Shown: piece by piece, positions 1 to 4,884 of the stretch
Position numbering within the stretch: the first letter of the stretch is position 1
Layout of the letters: each line of letters starts with the position of its first letter
DNA from: Sphingomonadales bacterium
Lineage (GTDB): Bacteria; Pseudomonadota; Alphaproteobacteria; Sphingomonadales; Sphingomonadaceae
NCBI GenBank assembly: GCA_017304125.1
Contig: JAFKLV010000172.1
Span: 1-5,214 of the forward strand
DNA: 5,214 nt
Reading direction: 5' to 3'
Translations under genes and position numbers: made by a program
The notes under the pieces: model-generated
What the model was told of the DNA's origin: nothing
The model's input: only the letters and a program-made list of their open reading frames with translations
Database searches by the model: none

Positions 1-1104
1 GATCAGCCGGCCGCGTTGATCGCGCTCGGCGAGGAAATAACGCGCGGCCAATGCCATCCGCGCGTGACGGCGCGGGTCATCGGCACCCCATGACTCGCCC
101 GGATCGCCGTCCGCCAACGATACCGCCGCAGCCGCATCGCCGCGCGCTGCCGCGCTTCTCAACCACGCCACGAATCCGGGAACCGGGGAGAGCGTGACAA
201 AGGTCTCCAGCCCGGCAAACTCGCGCTTGAGATCCTCGACCACCTGCTTGATCAGAAACTGGCCGAACGAGATTCCGGCGAGCCCCGGCTGACAATTGGA
301 AATCGAATAGAAGGTCGCGACGCGCGCGCGGTCCGCCGCGATGACGGGACGATCGGGCGCGAGCAGCGACTGGATCGATGCAGGGATTGCATCGGTCAGC
401 GCCACCTCGACGAAAATCAGCGGCTCATCCCCCATCGCTGGGTGGAAGAACCCGTAACAGCGTCGGTCCGCCGGGAGCAGGCGAGCGCGCAATTCCTCCC
501 ATGTCGCAATCGAATGCACCGCCTCATAGCGGATGATCCGCTCGAGCAGGTCGGCCGGGCTCGACCAGTCGATCCGCCGGAGGACGAGGAATCCGCGATT
601 GAACCACGAATAGAGCAGATGGACGAAATCCGCGTCGAACGCCGACAGCGCCGGCCGATCACGCATCAGCCGCAACAGGTCCGCGCGCATCGCGACCAGC
701 GCGGCGGTGGCGTTGGGCGCCTGATTGAGCCGCCGCAGCAATTCCTGCCGTGGCGGTTCTGCCGCCTTGCCGACGTGGCCGAGCGCTGCGAGCGACGGCG
801 CGGCATGATAGGCCTCCAGCGCGCGGCCGATCGCCGCCGGGTCGGCGCCGAAACGCTCAGCCAGCGCATCGAGGAAATCGCCTTTGGCGGCGATGTCGAG
901 CGCGCCATAGGCATCGAGCAGGCGTTGCGCCGTCGCGATGCCCGACGCCTGGCTGCGCTCCGCCAGCAATTGCTGCGCGAGGCGGAGCGGGAGAGCGGAA
1001 TCGCCGCTCTCTGCCGCCTCCCGCTCGTTTCGCGCGCCGCGCCGCCATCGCGCGCCGGCGAACAGCGATTCGAGGAGGTCGTTGACGAATCGCGATCTCG
1101 GCAT
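1..1104 (-). CDS. Malonyl-CoA decarboxylase, C-terminus cut by window edge
   Basis: Catalyses malonyl-CoA to acetyl-CoA plus CO2 (EC 4.1.1.9), in the cytoplasm in bacteria. The frame is open from ATG at 1104 to base 1, giving 368 residues; bacterial relatives are somewhat over 400 residues, so roughly the last fifth is missing. An alpha-helical N-terminal part (about residues 1-150) precedes the GNAT-like catalytic part. Family signatures visible are PLIFVEVALT (228-237), FYSISNCQPGLAGISFG (265-281), FLIKQVVEDL (283-292) and TFVTLSPVPGF (301-311). Ser306 in LSP is probably the conserved catalytic serine; the catalytic histidine of the FHLxNGA motif should lie beyond the edge. The start is supported by GGAG at 1115-1112, 7 nt upstream. 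It follows the dehydrogenase operon after a 107-bp gap in the same direction. No malonyl-CoA synthetase (matB) or malonate carrier is visible. The rhizobial homologue is called matA; I do not transfer the symbol. Identification is firm. Confidence 0.93.
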   Translation of the reverse strand, partial: MPRSRFVNDLLESLFAGARWRRGARNEREAAESGDSALPLRLAQQLLAERSQASGIATAQRLLDAYGALDIAAKGDFLDALAERFGADPAAIGRALEAYHAAPSLAALGHVGKAAEPPRQELLRRLNQAPNATAALVAMRADLLRLMRDRPALSAFDADFVHLLYSWFNRGFLVLRRIDWSSPADLLERIIRYEAVHSIATWEELRARLLPADRRCYGFFHPAMGDEPLIFVEVALTDAIPASIQSLLAPDRPVIAADRARVATFYSISNCQPGLAGISFGQFLIKQVVEDLKREFAGLETFVTLSPVPGFVAWLRSAAARGDAAAAVSLADGDPGESWGADDPRRHARMALAARYFLAERDQRGRLI

Positions 1105-1111
1105 GCGCTTG

Positions 1112-1115
1112 CTCC
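1112..1115 (-). promoter_or_regulatory. Ribosome binding site of malonyl-CoA decarboxylase, within a small hairpin
   Basis: GGAG on the minus strand lies 7 nt before the ATG at 1104 and supports that start. It sits partly within a 5-bp hairpin, TGCTC-TTTGTG-GAGCA (1125-1110), so the site could be partly masked in the mRNA. The stem is short and may be chance. Confidence 0.5.
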
Positions 1116-1141
1116 ACAAAGAGCACCGCTTTTACCTTATT

Positions 1142-1211
1142 TGTGTGCAATAATCATCAAATTACGCATTCTTGTATTCTTGATAGCGCATATTTCGCCA
1201 TATCGCACACA
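1142..1211. repeat. 11-bp inverted repeat, arms 1142-1152 and 1201-1211
   Basis: The plus-strand arms are TGTGTGCAATA and TATCGCACACA. They are reverse complements at 10 of 11 positions, and the exception becomes a G-U pair in minus-strand RNA. The inner spacing is 48 bp and one arm abuts the stop codon of the GMC gene (1214-1212). It could form a long-looped hairpin at the end of the operon transcript. It could instead be a pair of half-sites for a regulator of the malonyl-CoA decarboxylase gene. No U-run follows, so it is not a standard terminator. Confidence 0.45.
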
Positions 1212-2885
1212 TTACGCCCTGAGCTGTTTGACGGCATAGTCGGCCGCCCGCGCGGTCAGCGCCATGAAGGTCAGCGATGGATTGACGCAGGAAGCGGATG
1301 CCATTTGCGCGCCGTCGGTGACGAAGAGATTGGCGGCATCATGCGCCTGACTCCATTTGTTGAGCACCGAGGTCTGCGGGTCGGCGCCCATCCGCGCGCC
1401 GCCCATTTCGTGGATCGCGTCGCCGGGGACATGCTCATCCTCGCGGCTCGAAACGTTCGTCATCCCTGCGGCGCGCAGCATCGCCTCACCCTGCACACGC
1501 GCGTCGGCGATCATCCGCAGTTCGTTGTCGCGAAATCGCACGTCGAACCGCATCAGCGGCATCCCGAAGCGATCGACCTTATCGGCATGCAGCGAGACCG
1601 CATTGTCCGCGTAAGGCAGGCATTCGCCGAACGCCATCATCATGAACTTCCAGCCGCCATAGCGGCGCATGCCGTGTTTCATCGCCGCGCCGAAGCCGAC
1701 CGGCTCCGCCGCTTCGCGACGCGCGCCGCCCTGATAGCCATAGCCGCGGGTGAAGCCGAGGCCCTCGTCCCCCGCCATATTGCGGAAACGTGGAATATAG
1801 ACCGCGCCGGGGCGGCGGCCATATTCGATATATTGCTCCATCCCCGGGATATCGCCGCTGATGCGAACCCGAAAGATGTGATCCATGACGTAGCGGCCGA
1901 GCGCCCCGCTGCTGTCGAAGTGACTGCGCCCGCTCCCCGCCGGTCGTGAGTTGAGCAATATCTGGTTCGACGCCATCGCCGAGGCGCACAGGAACACGAG
2001 GTCGGCATTGACCACCTCCGCCTGCCCGGTCTTCGCGTCGACGAAGCGCACCCCGGTAACTCGTTTCCGCGCCGCGTCATATTCGAGACTGGTCACCACC
2101 GCATCCGATCGCAGCGTCAGCCGACCGGTCGCGCGCGCCGCGGGCAGCGTCACCGCCTGGGTGGAAAAATAGGCGCCGAACGAGCAGCCGTTCGCGCATT
2201 GGTTGCGGAACTGGCATTTCGTCCGATTCTGATCCGGCTTATCTTCGGTCAGGTTCGCCACCCGCGCGTTGATCAGCTTGCGTCCGGGAAATTGCGTCTC
2301 GAGCCGCTGCTTGAACCATTTCTCGGCGATATTCATCGGAATCGCCGGCTGGAACTCGCTGTCGGGAAGATAAGGCAAATTCTCGCGCGATCCCGAGACG
2401 CCGATGTACTTCTCGACATAGCTATACCACGGCGCGAGCTCGTCATAGCCGATCGGCCACGCGCCATCGATACCCTCGCGCTTGTTCGCGGTGAAATCGT
2501 CCGGGCTCCAGCGAAACACCCAGCGCGACCAAATCAGCGATTTCCCACCGACCCCCGCCGGCCGGATCCAGTAGAATTTGCTGCCCTCGCCATAGGCATA
2601 GGGATTCAACCGATCATTGTTGTAGAAAGCCATATTGCTCGGCGAGACATAGCCGTGCCTGGAAATGAAATAGTCGCTCTCGGTCAGCCGCGCCGGCATC
2701 ACGTTGCGCGCCGGCACCTCATAGGCCGGCGCCCCGTCATAAGTATAATCCACGCCGTGTTCGATGCCGCGACCGCGGTCGAGCATCAGAACGCGTAGCC
2801 CCTTTTCGGTAAGTTCCTTCGCGGCAAACCCGCCACTGACGCCCGATCCGATGACGATCGCATCGAACCTGTTGGTCGTAGTCAT
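1212..2885 (-). CDS. GMC-family FAD-dependent sugar dehydrogenase, catalytic subunit
   Basis: Full-length 557-residue flavoprotein of the glucose-methanol-choline family, the type that oxidises a sugar hydroxyl and passes electrons to a cytochrome. The dinucleotide-binding motif GSGVSG is at 13-18, followed by an acidic strand end at LDRG (35-38). A second FAD-contact motif, GVGGKSLIW, is at 111-119. The catalytic pair is expected at His492 (HEMGGARMG) and Asn535 (CVNPSLT). Cys224, Cys230 and Cys234 form C-x5-C-x3-C, matching the spacing of the [3Fe-4S] ligands of bacterial FAD glucose dehydrogenase as I remember them. It has no signal peptide of its own, so export would depend on the Tat-signalled small subunit encoded two genes upstream. 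The ATG is preceded by GGGGGGAG 7 nt away, 25 bp after the previous gene. The best functional guess is a glucoside 3-dehydrogenase/LacA-like enzyme; gluconate or other polyol oxidation is possible. Family is certain, substrate inferred. Confidence 0.93.
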   Translation of the reverse strand: MTTTNRFDAIVIGSGVSGGFAAKELTEKGLRVLMLDRGRGIEHGVDYTYDGAPAYEVPARNVMPARLTESDYFISRHGYVSPSNMAFYNNDRLNPYAYGEGSKFYWIRPAGVGGKSLIWSRWVFRWSPDDFTANKREGIDGAWPIGYDELAPWYSYVEKYIGVSGSRENLPYLPDSEFQPAIPMNIAEKWFKQRLETQFPGRKLINARVANLTEDKPDQNRTKCQFRNQCANGCSFGAYFSTQAVTLPAARATGRLTLRSDAVVTSLEYDAARKRVTGVRFVDAKTGQAEVVNADLVFLCASAMASNQILLNSRPAGSGRSHFDSSGALGRYVMDHIFRVRISGDIPGMEQYIEYGRRPGAVYIPRFRNMAGDEGLGFTRGYGYQGGARREAAEPVGFGAAMKHGMRRYGGWKFMMMAFGECLPYADNAVSLHADKVDRFGMPLMRFDVRFRDNELRMIADARVQGEAMLRAAGMTNVSSREDEHVPGDAIHEMGGARMGADPQTSVLNKWSQAHDAANLFVTDGAQMASASCVNPSLTFMALTARAADYAVKQLRA

Positions 2886-2892
2886 GATTTAT

Positions 2893-2900
2893 CTCCCCCC
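2893..2900 (-). promoter_or_regulatory. Strong ribosome binding site of the GMC subunit
   Basis: GGGGGGAG on the minus strand, followed by 7 nt and then the ATG at 2885. It lies in the 25-bp gap after the TIM-barrel gene. It suggests independent, efficient initiation of the GMC gene, in contrast to the overlapping starts elsewhere in the operon. Confidence 0.7.
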
Positions 2901-2910
2901 GATGCCGTGA

Positions 2911-3747
2911 TCAGAAGCGCAACGCGCGAAGCGTCTCGAAGCTCGTGGTGATATCGGGGAGATAGGGCGGGGCCGCCTGATCGTTCTCGACATAAAAGTG
3001 GCGCACCCCGGCAGCGCCCTTCAGTTTGAACACGGCGGCGAAATCGATCGTCCCGGCGCCCACCGCCGCCATGCTGCCATCGCTATGCATATCCTTGACG
3101 TGAAAGGCATAAAGCCGGTCCGACAGCCGATCGACAAGCGCGCGCGCCTTCTCCCCCGCCCGCTTCACCCAATAAAGATCGAGTTCTATCTTCACGAGCG
3201 CCGGATCGGTTTCCCGCATCAGGCGATCGAACAGGCTGACCCCGCCCGGCTTGTTGACGAACTCGAAGTCATGGTTGTGATAGGCAAAACCCAGCCCGGC
3301 GGCTTTGAGATCCGTGGCGAAATGCCTGAAATGCCCGAGCGCGCTCTGCCACCCCTGCTCGGTGCGATGCTCGGGCGTCATATAGGCCAGGACAATCGTA
3401 TCGGCGCCGAGCGCCCTTGCCAGCGCCGCGCTCTGTTTGAATTTGTTGAGCAGCGCATCGAAGCTGACGTGGATCGACGGCGCCCTCAGCCCCAGCCGGT
3501 CGAGCGTCGCGCGCAGCATGGCGTGATCCATTTTCTCGTAATTGGCACCGCCGAACTCTACCTCGCGATAGCCAATGCGCGCGACCCGTTCGAGCGTCCC
3601 GACCGGATCCTTCTCGAAGAGATGGCGAACGGTGTAGAGTTGCAGACCAATCATCTCGATCTGCGCTGCCATGATCGGAAAATTGATGCCGGCGGCAGCG
3701 ATCGCTCCCGCAGCACCAGAAAGTATAGCTCTGCGCGTAGCGATCAT
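2911..3747 (-). CDS. Exported TIM-barrel sugar isomerase/epimerase-like protein (xylose isomerase-like fold)
   Basis: A 278-residue member of the sugar phosphate isomerase/epimerase (AP endonuclease 2-like) TIM-barrel family. The N-terminus TRRAIL (4-9), a hydrophobic stretch and a likely cleavage site near MAAQ (26-29) form a Tat-like leader, so it probably acts in the periplasm. Barrel landmarks are GLQLYTVR (34-41), VEFGG (63-67), YHNHDFEF (156-163), ELDLYW (188-193), FHVKDM (215-220), GAGTIDF (230-236) and VENDQ (253-257). By analogy with the family, Glu162, Asp190, His216 and Glu254 would bind a divalent metal. Its start overlaps the small-subunit stop by ATGA, and it precedes the catalytic subunit gene, so it is built into the dehydrogenase operon. 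I infer action on the oxidised (3-keto) sugar, as epimerase, isomerase or lyase-type cleavage of the glycoside. Family is firm, reaction unknown. AAGGTG 8 nt upstream supports the start. Confidence 0.88.
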   Translation of the reverse strand: MIATRRAILSGAAGAIAAAGINFPIMAAQIEMIGLQLYTVRHLFEKDPVGTLERVARIGYREVEFGGANYEKMDHAMLRATLDRLGLRAPSIHVSFDALLNKFKQSAALARALGADTIVLAYMTPEHRTEQGWQSALGHFRHFATDLKAAGLGFAYHNHDFEFVNKPGGVSLFDRLMRETDPALVKIELDLYWVKRAGEKARALVDRLSDRLYAFHVKDMHSDGSMAAVGAGTIDFAAVFKLKGAAGVRHFYVENDQAAPPYLPDITTSFETLRALRF

Positions 3748-4313
3748 GCCGAATACACCTTATTGATGTTTTGGTAGAGAAACTCGCCGTTATATTCGCC
3801 AGGAACGGGAAGATATTCGCGCTCCTTCGTCATTCCGATTTCTGATGTGTAGTAGCCGGTGATGACGAGCTGGCGGAACAGCACGAAGAATTTATCCGCC
3901 CCGGGCAGGTCGCCGTTCATCGCGAGCGTCAGCAACGCATCTTGCTGCGCCGGGGTCGCCCGAACCGCCGACAGGTTATGATCGCGCATGCTCCGCGCCT
4001 CGATCGCATCGAGCCCGGCGAGGATCGGCACACGATCTTCAGGAAGCGCCCAATCCGCCAGCAGCTTTTCGATATAAGCGGGCACCCCGGCGGCCAGCGC
4101 ACCCGGCGTATCGGTGGTCGGGATGACGCGCTCGCTCAGCACCACCATCAATGCGCGCTGCGTCGGGGTAAAGACCTTAACACTCGGCGGCCCCTCGGCA
4201 ATTGCCGGAACACCGCCAGAAGGAGCAGCGCCCGCCGCGCGTGCGATCGGGGCGAATAATTGCGCACCGAACATCCCGATCACGCCCGCCAGCGCACGCC
4301 TGCGATCGATCAC
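3744..4313 (-). CDS. Gluconate 2-dehydrogenase subunit 3 family protein (Tat-exported small subunit)
   Basis: Small 'hitchhiker' subunit that partners a GMC flavoprotein and carries the complex through the Tat system. I place the start at GTG 4313 (189 residues) because AGGAGA at 4325-4320 sits 6 nt before it. An in-frame TTG at 4337 would add eight residues but has no comparable site. The N-terminus IDRRRALAG (2-10), a hydrophobic run and a likely cleavage site at about ARA|A (24-27) make a Tat signal. The mature part has the family's pattern, including TPTQRALMVVLSERVIPTTD followed by PGALAAGVPAYI, and the C-terminal half contains an aromatic GYYTSEIG segment. No catalytic residues are expected. 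It ends in an ATGA overlap with the TIM-barrel gene, and its start overlaps the stop of a possible 24-codon ORF by GTGA. The partner is almost certainly the GMC protein encoded two genes downstream. Confidence 0.9.
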   Translation of the reverse strand: MIDRRRALAGVIGMFGAQLFAPIARAAGAAPSGGVPAIAEGPPSVKVFTPTQRALMVVLSERVIPTTDTPGALAAGVPAYIEKLLADWALPEDRVPILAGLDAIEARSMRDHNLSAVRATPAQQDALLTLAMNGDLPGADKFFVLFRQLVITGYYTSEIGMTKEREYLPVPGEYNGEFLYQNINKVYSA

Positions 4314-4384
4314 TTCCGCTCTCCTCGCCGCGCGCAAATTGCATGTGTCATCGCTGTCACAATGGTGACCGGCTTGCCCCTCAT
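4310..4384 (-). CDS. Possible 24-codon leader ORF before the small subunit
   Basis: An ATG at 4384 opens a 24-residue frame that stops at TGA 4312-4310. It starts MRGKPVTIVT and ends in a basic stretch, RRGERK. Two things make it more than random. GGGAGGGAG (4399-4391) lies 6 nt before the ATG, and the stop overlaps the GTG of the next gene as GTGA, the same arrangement as at the transporter/cytochrome junction. It could be a leader peptide or a translational coupling device. The peptide matches nothing I recognise and is too short for a coding-bias test. It may instead be an accident of purine-rich sequence. Confidence 0.35.
   Translation of the reverse strand: MRGKPVTIVTAMTHAICARRGERK
4320..4325 (-). 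promoter_or_regulatory. Ribosome binding site that decides the small-subunit start
   Basis: AGGAGA on the minus strand, then 6 nt, then GTG at 4313. This favours GTG 4313 over the upstream in-frame TTG at 4337, and it leaves the twin-arginine motif at residues 4-6, as usual for a Tat signal. Confidence 0.75.
4346..4370. promoter_or_regulatory. Inverted repeat GTCAC-AATG-GTGAC with neighbouring TGTCA word
   Basis: Plus-strand GTCAC (4356-4360) and GTGAC (4365-4369) form a perfect 5-bp palindrome around AATG. TGTCA occurs twice, at 4346-4350 and 4355-4359, nine bases apart. The cluster lies in the largest gap inside the operon, upstream of the small subunit, where an operator for an internal promoter could sit. 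It also falls inside the small ORF, and the arms are short. Regulator unknown. Confidence 0.3.
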
Positions 4385-4443
4385 ATTCCGCTCCCTCCCG
4401 ATCGATTGGACGGCGGACCGCGCTCGGACGGCACTCGCCTAGG

Positions 4444-4884
4444 TCACTTCCCGCTTTGGGCCTTCAGATAGGCGACGATCGCCGCCCTTTTCGCCGGATC
4501 GGGCGTCGCTATGCGCATCCGCACACCCGGAATCTTCCTGGTCGGATTGGCGAGAAACGCGTCGAGCGATGCCTCGTCCCAACGCAGTCTGGATCGCGTC
4601 AGCGCCGGCGAATAATTGAAACCCGCGACGGAGCCTGCCCCGCGCCCGATAACACCATAGAGATTGGGGCCGATGCCGTTCCGGCCGCCCTTCTCGACGC
4701 TATGGCAGGCGCGGCACGCGGCGAAAGCAGGCGGCGCAGCGGCGGGAGGGTTTCGCGCAAGCGCTGGCGCGCCAATTGCGACAAGCATCGCCGCGCAGCC
4801 TGTTGCCAGCGTCAGAAATAGCTTTTTCCTCGCTGTAGGCCAGATGCACGGCCGGGAGTTGCCGGCCTCCTTCATCACGATCAC
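4444..4884 (-). CDS. Exported class I cytochrome c
   Basis: A 146-residue monohaem cytochrome c, probably the periplasmic electron acceptor of the dehydrogenase encoded downstream. Haem attachment is CRACH (57-61) and the likely axial methionine is Met123 in PGVRM. The intervening GIGPNLYGVIGR (70-81), a GFNYSPAL segment (88-95) and WDEASLDAFLANP (102-114) fit the c-type family of about 100 mature residues. A Sec signal is formed by ARKK (18-21), a long hydrophobic run and a cleavage site near ALA-RN (41-45). GTG 4884 overlaps the transporter stop by GTGA and has AGGAG 6 nt upstream. GTG 4878 and ATG 4875 are in-frame alternatives that leave the signal intact, and any of them gives an unusually long N-region before the hydrophobic core. 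It could also serve other oxidoreductases. Confidence 0.9.
   Translation of the reverse strand: MIVMKEAGNSRPCIWPTARKKLFLTLATGCAAMLVAIGAPALARNPPAAAPPAFAACRACHSVEKGGRNGIGPNLYGVIGRGAGSVAGFNYSPALTRSRLRWDEASLDAFLANPTRKIPGVRMRIATPDPAKRAAIVAYLKAQSGK

Larger units (their letters stand above)
1105..1211. other. AT-richer gap between dehydrogenase operon and malonyl-CoA decarboxylase gene
   Basis: This 107-bp gap is clearly richer in A and T than the genes on either side. It probably carries the promoter of the decarboxylase gene and the 3' end of the operon. It contains an 11-bp inverted repeat (separate entry), a smaller bulged hairpin at 1186-1206 and a tandem ATTCTTG/ATTCTTG word at about 1169-1183. 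I see no GC stem followed by a U-run on the minus strand, so there is no canonical Rho-independent terminator. No sigma-70 promoter with good spacing stands out. Confidence 0.6.
4314..4443. other. Gap between cytochrome c gene and small-subunit gene
   Basis: This 130-bp stretch is the only large gap within the operon. It holds the candidate small ORF with its ribosome binding site, the GTCAC/GTGAC palindrome and the ribosome binding site of the small subunit. I see no convincing sigma-70 promoter and no terminator stem with a U-run after the cytochrome stop. Read-through from the cytochrome gene is plausible, and an internal promoter cannot be excluded. Confidence 0.5.

Noticed and set aside
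1186..1211. Rho-independent terminator after the GMC gene
   Set aside because: The local stem (GCG plus ATAT with a bulge) is short and AT-rich, and no U-run follows it on the minus strand.
442..1239. 265-codon plus-strand open frame
   Set aside because: It is antisense to malonyl-CoA decarboxylase, whose minus frame shows clear family motifs. The plus product is arginine-rich, with no recognisable domain, and the frame runs on through the gap.
1143..1949. 268-codon plus-strand open frame covering the AT-rich gap
   Set aside because: It is mostly antisense to the GMC C-terminus, including the HEMGG and CVNPSLT motifs. There is no ribosome binding site and no domain.
2199..2798. 199-codon plus-strand open frame
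   Set aside because: It lies opposite the GMC gene in a region with a clear FAD-binding fold. Long antisense frames are expected from GC-rich codon use.
2998..3777. 259-codon plus-strand open frame
   Set aside because: It is antisense to the TIM-barrel gene, and its low-complexity His/Arg-rich product matches no family I know.
4314..4337. TTG 4337 as the start of the small subunit
   Set aside because: There is no ribosome binding site at suitable spacing, whereas GTG 4313 has AGGAGA six bases upstream and puts the twin-arginine motif at the usual place.
4795..4809. LATGC in the cytochrome leader as a lipoprotein lipobox
   Set aside because: The -3 position is Ala rather than Leu, and a hydrophobic run continues past the cysteine to a normal ALA-RN cleavage site. 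A Sec/signal peptidase I signal fits better.
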